Shown here: piece by piece, positions 1 to 8,960 of the stretch
How the letters are laid out: every line of letters starts with the position of its first letter
Position numbering within the stretch: the first letter of the stretch is position 1
Assembly (NCBI GenBank): GCA_904846265.1
Contig: CAJHAA010000003.1
Coordinates: forward strand, 162,412-226,411
Source of the DNA: Psychrobacter immobilis
GTDB lineage: Bacteria; Pseudomonadota; Gammaproteobacteria; Pseudomonadales; Moraxellaceae
Length of the DNA stretch: 64,000 nt
Direction: 5' to 3'
Position numbers and translations under genes: made by a program
Notes under the pieces: generated by a model
Told to the model about the DNA's origin: nothing
Seen by the model: the letters and a program-made list of their open reading frames with translations, nothing else
Databases searched by the model: none

Positions 1-220
1 GATTACAATGCCATTCGTTTGGCACTTATTTTTATAACGCCCTAATACTGAATGGCGTCTTGATACTGAGTATGACAATTCAGGGTTCAATCATTCACCA
101 AAGCCATTTAGCTTTTATATAACAATCCTTAGAGCCGATTAACAACTTGTTGGTTTTGTCTCATGGTAGCGCTGACTTTGTAGTGCTCAATTTTTTATCC
201 CTTTATAGCGATATCTTTTT

Positions 221-1411
221 ATGCCTGATTTTTCGAGCGCCACTTATCAATTAACGTCTGACCCAATAGCAGCAGCGGCGTTTCATACATCTAGTGAGCA
301 CACACAGCCACTGAGGATTGCTATCAATGGTTTTGGACGTATAGGGCGCAATGTGTTGCGGGCATTGCTAGAGCGCTTTGAGGTATTAGGCCGTGCGATC
401 CATGTGGTGGCAATTAATGATTTAGCACCAGCGGATATTTTGCTGCATTTATTAAAGTTTGACAGCACGCATGGTCGCCTAAGTCGCCTTGGAGTCAGTG
501 CTGATATTGTGGCGAGTAGCAACGATGAAGCGAGCGATGACGGTAACAATAACAGCGCCACACAGCTTTGTCTGACAAAAAACAATTATACCTACTGTAT
601 CAATTTATTCTCGGAACCTAACCCTGCGCAGTTGCCTTGGCAGGCGCTGGGTGTCGATGTGGTGCTAGAGTGTACCGGACATTTTCGCTCTTATGAGCAA
701 GCACAACTGCACATAGTGGCTGGCGCGCAGCAGGTGATTATTGGTGCGGCACCATTCGATGATGTCGATGCTTGTATCGTTATGGGCGTTAATACTGATG
801 AGCTAACACGTGAGCTGCCGATTATATCGAGCGTCTCTTGTACCACGCAGGCCTTGGTTCCCTTGATTGCGACGCTTGATACCGCATTTGGGGTAAAGTC
901 AGCGATGATGACGGAGATTCATGCGGTCACCGCTGATCAGACAGTGCTTGATCAAGCGCACCGTGACCCAAGACGCGCGCGCGCGTCTGGTTATAATATT
1001 ATCCCAACCACCTCTAGCAGTATCGCGGCGACAGAGCGTGTGCTACCTGCTATGGTAGGCAAGATAAATGGGCATTCGATACGAGTGCCTACCATTGATG
1101 TCGCAGCTATTGATGTGACCTTTGTTTTTGATACGCCCGATGTGTCTGTCGAGGCAGTCCGCGAGGCACTCAAATCTGCCAGTCAGGCACATTTGCGTGA
1201 CATCATGGCTTATACGGATGAGCCATTGGTATCCAGTGATTTTATCCATCAGACTGAGTCTTTGATCATTGATGGTCAGCAGCTCATGCAAGTGGGTAGC
1301 CAGTACAAGGTTTTTGCATGGTATGACAACGAATGGGGTTATGCCAACAGACTGCTAGATATGTGTCTACATCTGGCTTCTCATAAAAAAGCTATCGTCA
1401 ATTCTCTATAA
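221..1411 (+). CDS. GAPDH / erythrose-4-phosphate dehydrogenase-like protein
   Basis: NAD-dependent sugar-phosphate dehydrogenase fold, 396 aa. The Rossmann motif AINGFGRIGRN begins near residue 33 and the C-terminal signature YDNEWGYANRL is close to that of GapA/Epd. The catalytic cysteine lies in SVSCTTQALVP, where the usual Asn after CTT is Gln, and the preceding SNAS is SSVS. The N-terminus carries about 30 extra residues before the core. No Met lies between the first codon and the core, so this start is kept although the ribosome-binding site is weak. Family members either oxidise glyceraldehyde-3-phosphate or make 4-phosphoerythronate for pyridoxal phosphate synthesis. Sequence alone does not decide which, so no symbol is given. 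Confidence 0.8.
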   Translation: MPDFSSATYQLTSDPIAAAAFHTSSEHTQPLRIAINGFGRIGRNVLRALLERFEVLGRAIHVVAINDLAPADILLHLLKFDSTHGRLSRLGVSADIVASSNDEASDDGNNNSATQLCLTKNNYTYCINLFSEPNPAQLPWQALGVDVVLECTGHFRSYEQAQLHIVAGAQQVIIGAAPFDDVDACIVMGVNTDELTRELPIISSVSCTTQALVPLIATLDTAFGVKSAMMTEIHAVTADQTVLDQAHRDPRRARASGYNIIPTTSSSIAATERVLPAMVGKINGHSIRVPTIDVAAIDVTFVFDTPDVSVEAVREALKSASQAHLRDIMAYTDEPLVSSDFIHQTESLIIDGQQLMQVGSQYKVFAWYDNEWGYANRLLDMCLHLASHKKAIVNSL

Positions 1412-1534
1412 AAAAGTGACCGCGCTAACCTCGCGGCAAGTATCATATATACCTCTGCATGCAGTTGCCTTGACTCTCTTTTAAACTGAATCAACGATAG
1501 CATCAAAATAATTTAAATTCGTTCAATTAATTGC

Positions 1535-1562
1535 TTGCATTCTCATGTTATATCGCTATAAT
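1535..1562 (+). promoter_or_regulatory. sigma70-type promoter of first tRNA-Ser
   Basis: TTGCAT (1535-1540), a 16-nt spacer and a perfect TATAAT (1557-1562) lie 11 nt before the tRNA. The same hexamers and spacing recur before the second copy. Confidence 0.75.
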
Positions 1563-1573
1563 AACGCACAAAT

Positions 1574-1664
1574 GGAGACGTGGCAGAGTGGTTGAATGCA
1601 CCGGTCTTGAAAACCGACAAGGGTTTGTAGCCCTTCGAGAGTTCGAATCTCTCCGTCTCCTCCA
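1574..1664 (+). tRNA. tRNA-Ser (anticodon UGA), copy 1
   Basis: Class II tRNA of 91 nt including an encoded CCA. The acceptor stem GGAGACG/CGTCTCC is fully paired, the anticodon loop CTTGAAA gives UGA, a long variable arm (AAGGG/CCCTT) is present, and the T arm is GAGAG-TTCGAAT-CTCTC. Two oddities are shared with copy 2: the discriminator base is U rather than the G usual for tRNA-Ser, and the outermost anticodon-stem pair is a C-A mismatch. Confidence 0.95.
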
Positions 1665-1673
1665 AATTCGAAA

Positions 1674-1707
1674 GCCGCAATCATTATTAATGATTGCGGC
1701 TTTTTTT
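1674..1707 (+). terminator. Rho-independent terminator of tRNA-Ser copy 1
   Basis: The stem GCCGCAATCA/TGATTGCGGC around a short AT loop is followed by seven T. The T run ends one base before the -35 box of the second tRNA promoter. Confidence 0.85.
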
Positions 1708-1708
1708 G

Positions 1709-1736
1709 TTGCATTTTTATTTTATATCGCTATAAT
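1709..1736 (+). promoter_or_regulatory. sigma70-type promoter of second tRNA-Ser
   Basis: TTGCAT, 16 nt, TATAAT, matching the first unit. The shared block TTATATCGCTATAAT shows that the promoter was duplicated with the gene. Confidence 0.75.
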
Positions 1737-1747
1737 AGTCCACCAAT

Positions 1748-1838
1748 GGAGACGTGGCAGAGTGGTTGAATGCACCGGTCTTGAAAACCGACAAGGGTTT
1801 GTAGCCCTTCGAGAGTTCGAATCTCTCCGTCTCCTCCA
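1748..1838 (+). tRNA. tRNA-Ser (anticodon UGA), copy 2
   Basis: Identical in sequence to the tRNA starting at 1574, including the U discriminator and the C-A mismatch, so these are fixed features and not sequencing errors. It forms a second self-contained transcription unit. Confidence 0.95.
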
Positions 1839-1850
1839 AATTCGAAAAAA

Positions 1851-1881
1851 GCCCCAATCAGTGATGATTGGGGCTTTTTTT
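1851..1881 (+). terminator. Rho-independent terminator of tRNA-Ser copy 2
   Basis: GCCCCAATCA/TGATTGGGGC hairpin followed by seven T. The stem differs from the first terminator, so the duplicated unit has diverged here or acquired a new end. Confidence 0.85.
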
Positions 1882-1929
1882 ATGCTGGATATTTATCCTA
1901 TTATTTTATAAATACTCTGCAGCGCTTTT

Positions 1930-2664
1930 TTATTTCATTAGCGACTCATCAAACTTAATTTCCTGCCCGTTCTCCAATATCAATGTGCCTTTGTTAATCT
2001 CGATGGTCAAGTCTTTGGTGTTTTTAATGGCACGCATAACGTTGATGTCTTCAATACTGCTCTCGATGATGATCTTTCCAGACTGCTCTGGTTTAATAGG
2101 CGGGTCAAACTGTGTTAGTGGTACGTTAAAGCTTTTGCCCTGCGTCAAGTTAGCATCTTGCATGGTCAGTGTGCCCTTAAAGCTTCGAATGGCGACCTTG
2201 CCGTGATTAGAGAGCATAAACTGTAGTTTTACTTGATTTAAGCTGTCACTATCGCTTGTTTTGACTGGTAGTAGAGCGACAGGGTAGTTCTGCGCATTGG
2301 CACTATAAGCTGGCTGGCTGCTGACGATGGGGCTTTTTTTACCTGTTGGATTGTTTGGATGTAGTCGTTCGTATTCACGCTGTTGCACAAGGGCTTGCTT
2401 GATAGTGGTACGCGGCATCGCCCCCGACTCATAGGCACCGCTGAGTTTCATTCGCAACATGTAGCGGCTGAGTAATTGCTGCTCAGATTCAGGTAACTGC
2501 TCAAAAGTGGTGCCGAGTTTTTTCTGCCACTGGTCAGAGTTGGTCGGTATGGTTTTTTTGGTTGGGTCCGCGGTTGGCTGTGAGCAACCAGAAACGATTG
2601 GTAGTATCGCTAAGGCAATCGTCAATAACAAAGCTTTATTCAAGCGTTGATGTAAACTCGCCAT
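1930..2664 (-). CDS. putative lipoprotein, family not recognised
   Basis: 244 aa. The N-terminus MASLHQRLNKALLLTIALA is a signal peptide ending in the lipobox IVSGC (Cys27), so the mature protein should be lipid-anchored. After a low-complexity Thr/Pro/Lys segment there is a charged helical region, then a C-terminal part of alternating hydrophobic residues that looks beta-rich. A near-perfect AAGGAGGT ribosome-binding site precedes the ATG. It is monocistronic and converges on the tRNA-Ser units. No function is assigned. Confidence 0.75.
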   Translation of the reverse strand: MASLHQRLNKALLLTIALAILPIVSGCSQPTADPTKKTIPTNSDQWQKKLGTTFEQLPESEQQLLSRYMLRMKLSGAYESGAMPRTTIKQALVQQREYERLHPNNPTGKKSPIVSSQPAYSANAQNYPVALLPVKTSDSDSLNQVKLQFMLSNHGKVAIRSFKGTLTMQDANLTQGKSFNVPLTQFDPPIKPEQSGKIIIESSIEDINVMRAIKNTKDLTIEINKGTLILENGQEIKFDESLMK

Positions 2665-2911
2665 CGTACACCTCCTTAAAAATCTTTATGGATAATAAAG
2701 AATGACAACAAAATAATGAGCGTTTTCTTAATATACCTCGTTTGATGAGAGGTTGTGTTTAATTATCGCTAAATGCTGTATCGCAAGCAAAATAGGCATA
2801 TTTTTGTTATATGAAAGCAAAAAGGGGCAGGAGACGTACTATTTATAATAATTTCTGACAAGCAATCATGATCGGTATTTTTATTCACAATAGATATTTT
2901 TATTACGCCCA

Positions 2912-2953
2912 CAAAAAAAGACTGAGTGCCGTTAAGCAAACTCAGTCTTTTTT
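2912..2953 (-). terminator. bidirectional-looking Rho-independent terminator
   Basis: The stem AAGACTGAGT/ACTCAGTCTT is flanked by an A run on the left and a T run on the right. It lies just downstream of the ribbon-helix-helix gene on the minus strand. The rest of 2665-2980 is AT-rich with no gene seen. Confidence 0.8.
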
Positions 2954-2980
2954 ATTAACAGCTAACGACTGTTTGAATAG

Positions 2981-3322
2981 TTAGTCATGAGCTTGGTCAT
3001 TTTCTTGCAGCTCAGATAGTGAGTGAGTAATATTATTATTGTGGGTCACCACAATAGCCTCATCAATAATACGCTGGCTGACCCCGCGTTTACGCAGGCT
3101 TTCGATGAACACCTCATCATGGGCTAGGGTGTAGTCTTGATGATCGCGGTCAAGTCCTTGGCGAATATATAAACGAATAAGCCCTTGGATGCGTTTAAAC
3201 CCCAACTCTTTTGAAGTGGCTTCTAATAGCGAAATCATCTCTTCAGACAAACGAATACTGATCGGGCGCATGATTTTTTGCGGATGATCAGAAAACTTAT
3301 TTTTCACACGTACAGGTATCAT
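2981..3322 (-). CDS. putative ribbon-helix-helix DNA-binding protein
   Basis: 113 aa. The segment PISIRLSEEMISLLEA resembles the beta strand plus first helix of CopG/Arc-type ribbon-helix-helix proteins, followed by a second helix (FKRIQGLIRLYIRQGL). The C-terminal half is acidic and uncharacterised. These proteins bind DNA as dimers and often autoregulate. No toxin gene is adjacent, so an antitoxin role is not supported. The start is uncertain: neither the first ATG nor the internal ATG at 3271 has a good ribosome-binding site. Confidence 0.65.
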   Translation of the reverse strand: MIPVRVKNKFSDHPQKIMRPISIRLSEEMISLLEATSKELGFKRIQGLIRLYIRQGLDRDHQDYTLAHDEVFIESLRKRGVSQRIIDEAIVVTHNNNITHSLSELQENDQAHD

Positions 3323-3444
3323 AATAAACCATTATTTTTAGTGAGTAGGAGTAAAGCACTCAGACAAAAACTAACCCAATCAAAACTATCCTTACCATAC
3401 AACAAAAACGCCTAAAAGAACACCGTAGCATGCCAATCGCACTA

Positions 3445-3614
3445 GGGTGTGTCCTCAATTCAATCGATTAACCTCTAAATGGGCTAAAAATGGCTAAATC
3501 TTGCCAAACGTTGTCAAATAGCTTATCAGTATCTCGATATTATTTGTGCTACTGTCCTTGTTTGACGGCAATTTATCTCATTTTTGTCACCACTTTTAAA
3601 ATGAGGACACGCCC
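3445..3614 (+). mobile_element. 170-bp MITE-like element, copy A
   Basis: It starts GGGTGTGTCCTCAATTCAAT and ends AAAATGAGGACACGCCC, giving terminal inverted repeats of about 13 bp. TA lies on both sides (3443-3444, 3615-3616), as expected for a 2-bp TA target duplication. Elements of the same 170-bp length and orientation lie at 53223 and 61657. The short reading frame inside it is not credible as a gene. Confidence 0.75.
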
Positions 3615-3655
3615 TAAGATTGCGGCTATCCTCTTAATTGAAAACGGCAACCATA

Positions 3656-3690
3656 AAAAAACCTTCATCAAATAATGATGAAGGTTTTTA
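3656..3690 (-). terminator. Rho-independent terminator of tRNA-Asn
   Basis: The hairpin AAAACCTTCATCA/TGATGAAGGTTTT is followed on the minus strand by a T run, directly after the 3' end of the tRNA. Confidence 0.8.
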
Positions 3691-3695
3691 GTATA

Positions 3696-3771
3696 TGGCT
3701 CTCCAACCTGGGCTCGAACCAGGGACACACGGATTAACAGTCCGTTGCTCTACCAACTGAGCTATTGGAGA
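3696..3771 (-). tRNA. tRNA-Asn (anticodon GUU)
   Basis: 76 nt on the minus strand including an encoded CCA. Acceptor stem TCTCCAA/TTGGAGA, anticodon loop CTGTTAA, T loop TTCGAGC. Isolated single gene with its own promoter and terminator. Confidence 0.95.
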
Positions 3772-3837
3772 ATAAGTTGGTATAACGATAAGTTAGATAA
3801 GCGCTATTGCTTGTCTTGTTTGCGTTATGTGGGGCAC

Positions 3838-3866
3838 ATTTTAGCCAAGTTGTTATAGGCTGTCAA
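3838..3866 (-). promoter_or_regulatory. strong sigma70 promoter of tRNA-Asn
   Basis: Read on the minus strand: consensus TTGACA (3866-3861), a 17-nt spacer and TAAAAT (3843-3838). This leaves a leader of roughly 60 nt before the tRNA 5' end. Confidence 0.8.
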
Positions 3867-3982
3867 CCTTATTATGCCATTAATTATAAATATTGTTGTT
3901 ATCTGTCAAAAATAACCAGTAATCCCTTATAAAGCGGGCTGTTTTGGCAAATTTTGACCGCTAAAATATTATTTTTTGACTA

Positions 3983-4050
3983 GGGCGTGTCTTCAATTCA
4001 ATCGATAAATCTCTAAACGGGCTAAAGAATGAGCTAAAAGTGGTCAAAAC
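3983..4050 (+). repeat. decayed left end of the 170-bp MITE family
   Basis: After TA the sequence reads GGGCGTGTCTTCAATTCAAT and continues with the family's GGGCTAAA and AAGTGG words, then loses similarity. No right end is found, so it is a truncated copy. It occupies part of the roughly 500-bp gap before the SMR gene. Confidence 0.6.
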
Positions 4051-4218
4051 CCTTATTTATGTAGGTTGGATATAAAATCTAGCGCTAATTTGATTAGACA
4101 AGTCGGCTATCTTTTTGAATAGTAAAACAATCTGTACCTCCCTCGAAACAAAAAAGTCATAAACAGTCCTTCACATTGCTAGAATATTTCTATAGAATAC
4201 CGACCGTATGGTTTCTTT

Positions 4219-4232
4219 AATGTATATACATT
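4219..4232. promoter_or_regulatory. perfect palindrome upstream of the SMR-TetR pair
   Basis: AATGTATATACATT is a perfect 14-bp palindrome 37 bp before the SMR start codon. A second, imperfect inverted sequence ACCGACCGTATGGT lies just upstream (4199-4212). Either could be the operator of the TetR regulator encoded downstream. No clear -35/-10 pair was found. Confidence 0.4.
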
Positions 4233-4269
4233 ATTAATATGTGATCAACTTGAAACAGGTTACCTAATT

Positions 4270-4614
4270 ATGAGTCCCACCACTATTGCTTACGGTTATC
4301 TAGCCATCGCCATCATTTGCGAAGTGGTTGGCACGACCTTTTTAGTCAAGTCAGAGCAGTTTACGCGTTTGGTGCCGACCCTGATTATGGGTGTGCTTTA
4401 TGCCATCTCATTTTACTTATTGACACAAACCATCAAAACCATACCGCTTGGTATTGCTTATGCACTGTGGGGCGGATTGGGGATTGTGCTGACATCGCTC
4501 GTAGGCTTGATGTTTTTTAAGCAAAGTCTTGATACAGCAGCTGTGGTTGGTATCGCTATGATTGTGGGCGGTGTCGTGGTGATGAACTTATTCTCTAATT
4601 CTGTGGTGCACTGA
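4270..4614 (+). CDS. small multidrug resistance (SMR) family efflux protein
   Basis: 114 aa, the usual SMR length, with four predicted membrane helices. The conserved membrane-embedded glutamate is present as Glu18 in AIAIICEVVGTTFL, and the family words YAISFYLL and GIAYALWGGLG are clear. SMR proteins work as dimers in the inner membrane and exchange protons for quaternary ammonium compounds. One base separates its stop from the downstream TetR gene, so the two are probably cotranscribed. The nearby betaine genes make a quaternary amine substrate plausible, but the substrate is an inference. Confidence 0.9.
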   Translation: MSPTTIAYGYLAIAIICEVVGTTFLVKSEQFTRLVPTLIMGVLYAISFYLLTQTIKTIPLGIAYALWGGLGIVLTSLVGLMFFKQSLDTAAVVGIAMIVGGVVVMNLFSNSVVH

Positions 4615-4615
4615 T

Positions 4616-5188
4616 ATGGAAATGGAAAACGCTTACAAACGTAAAAAACAGCCCGAAGTTGTCCGTCGTGCGCTACTCGATCAGGCAGCGCGAATCACGT
4701 TAGAGCAGGGCTTATCAAAAGTGACCTTTCAGGCGGTCGCTGATGCGGTCGGGGTGACCAAAGGCGGGGTGATGCATCATTTCACCACTAAAAATGCACT
4801 CATCCTTGAAGTGTTTCATGATGCGATGGCGAGGTTTGAGGCAGAAGTTAATCAAGCCATGGCAGAAGACCCTGTGCGTTATGGCTCTTTTACTCGTGCC
4901 TATATCAATGCCACGATTAGCTTAGGCGAAAAAGGGCAGGAAGAGCTCGATAGTCAAGCAACCTTATATGCATTGATGCTAGGCGATAGCGAGTTACGTG
5001 AGTTGTGGGCCAAGTGGGCAAATGCACAATTAAAGAAATATCAAGCAACCGACAATACCGAAACATTATGTATGGTGCGTCTGGTGGCTGATGGTATTTG
5101 GCTCTCTGATTTTTCGGGGATTAATATCTCAGATAAAACCTCTATTCATAAGCGTTTGATAAAAATGACGCAACCTGATAATGAATAA
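4616..5188 (+). CDS. TetR family transcriptional regulator
   Basis: 190 aa. The N-terminal helix-turn-helix reads VTFQAVADAVGVTKGGVMHH, followed by FTTKNALILEVF, typical of TetR proteins. The C-terminal ligand domain is not recognisably BetI-like. ATG lies one base after the SMR stop codon, so it likely represses its own operon. An additional role at the bet genes 170 bp downstream is possible but not shown. Confidence 0.88.
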   Translation: MEMENAYKRKKQPEVVRRALLDQAARITLEQGLSKVTFQAVADAVGVTKGGVMHHFTTKNALILEVFHDAMARFEAEVNQAMAEDPVRYGSFTRAYINATISLGEKGQEELDSQATLYALMLGDSELRELWAKWANAQLKKYQATDNTETLCMVRLVADGIWLSDFSGINISDKTSIHKRLIKMTQPDNE

Positions 5189-5359
5189 AACACTGTTCTT
5201 AAATGATTGATCAAATAAGCTTTTTTATTAAAAAAGCATTGAAAGACAGGCTTGTAGCAATAGGCTATATAAATTTATTTTAAACATTTAACCCATGACG
5301 ACATTATTTAGCATTAGCTTGTTTATAAGGCTTTTGCCAGTCGTTAATAGGAGCACCGC

Positions 5360-6874
5360 ATGACAGATTCAAAAACAGACCTCAACAACTTAACAGACAT
5401 CATCGATTTAAAACAAATACAAACTGCTTATATTAATGGTCGTTACTTAGCAATCGACGAATCGCTTGCTACTTTTGAAGACATCAATCCAGCCACGGGT
5501 GAAGTGTTAACTACCGTTCAGCAAACGACCAGTGAACAGATTAATGAAGCGGTAAAAGCGGCACAAAAAGGTCAAAAAGTTTGGGCGGCGATGACGGCGG
5601 TTGAGCGCAGTCGTATTTTGCTAAAGGCGGTTGCACTATTACGTGAGCGCAACGATGTACTTGCATTGCTTGAAACCAAAGACACGGGCAAAGCACTCTC
5701 TGAAACCAAGTATGTCGATATCGTGACTGGTGCTGATGTCGTTGAGTATTATGCAGGGCTTGCGCCGATGATTGAAGGTCGTCAGATTCCATTGCGTGAT
5801 ACTAGCTTTGTCTATACTCGCCGCGAGCCACTTGGCGTCGTCGCAGGTATCGGTGCGTGGAACTATCCTATTCAAATCGCGATGTGGAAAGCAGCACCAG
5901 CGTTAGCCGCTGGGAATGCGATGATTTTTAAACCTTCTGAAGTCACGCCTCTAACGGCACTAAAACTGGCAGAAATATTGACAGAAGCAGGTCTGCCAGA
6001 TGGCGTATTCAACGTCGTGCAAGGGGATTATAAAGTCGGCGAAGCATTAACCCAGCATCCTGATATCGCTAAAGTCTCGTTTACTGGCGGTGTACCCACT
6101 GGTAAAAAAGTGATGGCAAGTGCCGCATCTTCGTCGCTTAAAGACGTAACCTTGGAGCTTGGCGGTAAGTCGCCCTTGATTATATTTGATGATGCGGACA
6201 TCGATACCGCTGCTGATATCGCGATGATGGCGAATTTCTATAGCAGTGGTCAAGTCTGTACCAATGGCACGCGCGTGTTTATCCCTAAAGCACTGCAAGC
6301 CAAGTTTGAAGAAGCCATATTATTGCGTGTCGAGCGTATTAAATTGGGCGATCCGATGGATGAGAGTATTAATATGGGTCCATTGGTCAGCTTCCCACAT
6401 ATGGAAAGAGTGCTTGGCTATATCGAGCAAGGAAAAGCGAGTGGTGCTCGTCTGCTAACAGGCGGCGACCGTGTTACGACTGAAGGGCTTGCAAATGGCG
6501 CCTTTGTCGCACCAACTGTATTTACCGATTGTAGCGACGATATGACTATCGTACGCGAAGAAATCTTTGGTCCAGTGATGTCGATATTGACTTATGAGAC
6601 TGAAGAAGAAGTGATTCGCCGCGCCAATGATACCGAGTATGGTTTGGCTGCAGGAGTCGTGACCACTGATTTGACTCGCGCTCATCGCGTGATTGCACAG
6701 ATTGAAGCGGGCATTTGCTGGTTAAATACGTGGGGCGAGTCGGCTGCACAAATGCCAGTGGGCGGTTATAAGCACTCAGGTATTGGCCGTGAGAATGGTA
6801 TTGAAGCCCTTGAGCATTATACGCAGACCAAGTCTATCCAAGTAGAGCTTGGTAAGTTTGAATCGGTATTCTAA
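5360..6874 (+). CDS. betB: betaine aldehyde dehydrogenase
   Basis: 504 aa, aldehyde dehydrogenase superfamily. Oxidises betaine aldehyde to glycine betaine with NAD(P)+. The oxyanion Asn (Asn168 in GAWNYP), the general base Glu266 in LELGGKSP and the nucleophile Cys300 in [12 protein letters not shown] are all present, as is the C-terminal [15 protein letters not shown] typical of BetB. An AGGAG ribosome-binding site precedes the ATG. It is followed by betA, so this is the choline-to-betaine osmoprotectant pathway. The usual BetI regulator is absent here. Confidence 0.95.
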   Translation: MTDSKTDLNNLTDIIDLKQIQTAYINGRYLAIDESLATFEDINPATGEVLTTVQQTTSEQINEAVKAAQKGQKVWAAMTAVERSRILLKAVALLRERNDVLALLETKDTGKALSETKYVDIVTGADVVEYYAGLAPMIEGRQIPLRDTSFVYTRREPLGVVAGIGAWNYPIQIAMWKAAPALAAGNAMIFKPSEVTPLTALKLAEILTEAGLPDGVFNVVQGDYKVGEALTQHPDIAKVSFTGGVPTGKKVMASAASSSLKDVTLELGGKSPLIIFDDADIDTAADIAMMANFYSSGQVCTNGTRVFIPKALQAKFEEAILLRVERIKLGDPMDESINMGPLVSFPHMERVLGYIEQGKASGARLLTGGDRVTTEGLANGAFVAPTVFTDCSDDMTIVREEIFGPVMSILTYETEEEVIRRANDTEYGLAAGVVTTDLTRAHRVIAQIEAGICWLNTWGESAAQMPVGGYKHSGIGRENGIEALEHYTQTKSIQVELGKFESVF

Positions 6875-6992
6875 GCAGTTGTATGGTTAAAATTTTTAAA
6901 AAAGTAAGGTTGGCGTGTTAGGACTAATTTGTCCTTTTGGCACCGCCTTACTGATATGAAATGATGGATTTTTTAATATTATGGAGCGTTTT

Positions 6993-8693
6993 ATGACATC
7001 AACCACACCTGAATATGACTACATCATCGTCGGCGCAGGCTCAGCAGGCAATGTGCTGGCCACCCGTTTGACCGAAGATGCCAACATTAAGGTGTTGCTG
7101 TTAGAGGCGGGTCGTCCAGACCATCGCTTAGACTTTCGCACGCAGATGCCAGCAGCGCTCGCTATACCGTTGCAGGGCACGACTTATAACTGGGGTTATA
7201 AAACCGATCCTGAGCCGTATATGAACAACCGAGTCATGGACTGCGGTCGCGGTAAAGGGTTAGGTGGCTCGTCTCTGATTAATGGGATGTGTTATATCCG
7301 TGGTAATGCCTTGGATTTTGACGATTGGGCGAAAATCAAAGGTTTAGAAGATTGGACCTATTTGGACTGCTTGCCGTATTTCAAAAAGTTAGAAAATCGC
7401 GATGCTGGTGAAAATGACTATCATGGCGTCGGTGGTCCCGTCGAGATGACCACTTCAAAGCCAGGAGTCAATCCGCTGTTCCAAGCGATGATCGAAGCAG
7501 GCGTGCAAGCAGGCTATCCAAGCACGGATGATTTAAACGGCTATCAACAAGAAGGCTTTGGGCCGATGGATCGTTTTGTCACGCCTAATGGTCGCCGCGC
7601 TTCGACCGCTCGCGGTTATCTCGACCGCGCCAAACCGCGTAGCAATATCACCATTTTAACGGGTGCATTGACTGACGTGATTTTGTTCGATGGCAAGCGC
7701 GCTGTCGGCGTTAAAGTCGCGCATCAAGGTCAAACCAAGAATTTCTACGCGTCTCGTGAAGTGATTGTCTCCTCTGGTGCGATTGCATCACCGCAATTAT
7801 TGCAGCGCTCTGGTATTGGTCCTGGTCAATGGCTCAAAGATTTGGGTGTCAATGAGATTTTAGATTTACCGGGTGTTGGTAATAATCTACAAGACCATTT
7901 AGAGCTGTATATGCAGTACGAATGTAAGCTGCCAGTGTCAATTGCGCCTGCCAATAAATGGTGGAATAAGCCAGCCATCGGTGCCGAGTGGTTGTTCAAT
8001 GGCACAGGGCTGGGCGCGTCAAATCAGTTCGAAGGTGGCGGCTTCATTCGTACCGATGAGAAATTTACCCATCCTAATATCCAGTACCACTTCTTGCCAT
8101 TAGCAGTGCGCTACGATGGTCGTAGTGCAGTGAAGTCGCACAGTTTTCAAGCGCATGTAGGCTCATTACGCTCGCCAAGTCGTGGTCGCGTCAAGCTGAC
8201 CTCAAAAGATCCAAGCGCGCATCCGAGTATCTTGTTTAACTATATGTCTCACGACCAAGACTGGCACGAGTTCCGTGCGGCAATGCGTATCACCCGTGAA
8301 ATTATGCATCAGCCAGCGCTCGATCCTTATCGTGGTCGCGCCATTGCGCCAACCGATGACTTGGTGACCGATGCGCAGCTAGACGAATATGTTCGTAATC
8401 ATAGCGAAACGGCTTATCATCCGTCGTGTACTTGTGCGATGGGTGAAGGTAATGATTCGGTGGTCAATGGCGAAGGGCTCGTACATGGTATCGATGGCTT
8501 GCGCGTCGTTGATGCGTCGATTATGCCAAATATCATCAGTGGCAATTTAAACGCCACCACCATTATGCTGGCAGAAAAAATCGTCGATAAGATGCGTGGT
8601 AAGCAGTTGCCACGCTCGACGGTAGACTATTACGTTGCCAATGGTGCACCGCTTAGAACTGAGCCGATGCGCGCTTACCGCTCTACTGTATAA
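6993..8693 (+). CDS. betA: choline dehydrogenase (GMC oxidoreductase)
   Basis: 566 aa from the ATG at 6993. That start is chosen over the in-frame ATG at 6981 because GGAG sits 6 nt before it and nothing precedes the earlier one. The FAD-binding motif [15 protein letters not shown] opens the protein. The GMC signatures [15 protein letters not shown] and [16 protein letters not shown] and the active-site HPSCTCAMG are present. It oxidises choline to betaine aldehyde at the membrane and passes product to BetB. It lies 118 bp after betB and ends before a terminator. Confidence 0.95.
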   Translation: MTSTTPEYDYIIVGAGSAGNVLATRLTEDANIKVLLLEAGRPDHRLDFRTQMPAALAIPLQGTTYNWGYKTDPEPYMNNRVMDCGRGKGLGGSSLINGMCYIRGNALDFDDWAKIKGLEDWTYLDCLPYFKKLENRDAGENDYHGVGGPVEMTTSKPGVNPLFQAMIEAGVQAGYPSTDDLNGYQQEGFGPMDRFVTPNGRRASTARGYLDRAKPRSNITILTGALTDVILFDGKRAVGVKVAHQGQTKNFYASREVIVSSGAIASPQLLQRSGIGPGQWLKDLGVNEILDLPGVGNNLQDHLELYMQYECKLPVSIAPANKWWNKPAIGAEWLFNGTGLGASNQFEGGGFIRTDEKFTHPNIQYHFLPLAVRYDGRSAVKSHSFQAHVGSLRSPSRGRVKLTSKDPSAHPSILFNYMSHDQDWHEFRAAMRITREIMHQPALDPYRGRAIAPTDDLVTDAQLDEYVRNHSETAYHPSCTCAMGEGNDSVVNGEGLVHGIDGLRVVDASIMPNIISGNLNATTIMLAEKIVDKMRGKQLPRSTVDYYVANGAPLRTEPMRAYRSTV

Positions 8694-8751
8694 AGAGCTA
8701 TATGAGCTATATGAGCTATTAGGCAATGAAATATATAAGCAATTTCAATAA

Positions 8752-8779
8752 GAAGACCTTTCCACGCAAAGGTCTTTTT
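8752..8779 (+). terminator. Rho-independent terminator after betA
   Basis: GAAGACCTTT/AAAGGTCTTTTT hairpin with T run. It separates betBA from the transporter gene. Just before it, a 9-bp unit GAGCTATAT is repeated about three times (8695-8720). Confidence 0.75.
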
Positions 8780-8960
8780 CATCAGCGCTAACGTATTAAG
8801 TATTTTTAATACTGTTGTGGCTGCCTTTAATTGTCATTTAAATTTTTTATTTACATTGCAGTTTTCATTTATTGGTACTGCTTTGTGCGTCATACAGTCA
8901 TCAAGTTATGACGGACAAATCAATATCAGACCCTGTTTAATTTACCTATTGAGGTCTTTT

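Noticed and set aside
3490..3675. Small frame inside MITE copy A and its counterpart at 61597
   Set aside because: The peptide is simply the MITE read in one frame; the matching frame is not preserved at both ends and has no ribosome-binding site.
4616..5188. Calling the TetR gene betI
   Set aside because: Its helix-turn-helix and C-terminal domain do not resemble BetI, and it is coupled to the SMR gene, not to betB.
8817..8960. 48-residue N-terminal extension of BetT from GTG 8817
   Set aside because: No ribosome-binding site and no family similarity; ATG 8961 has GAGG in front.
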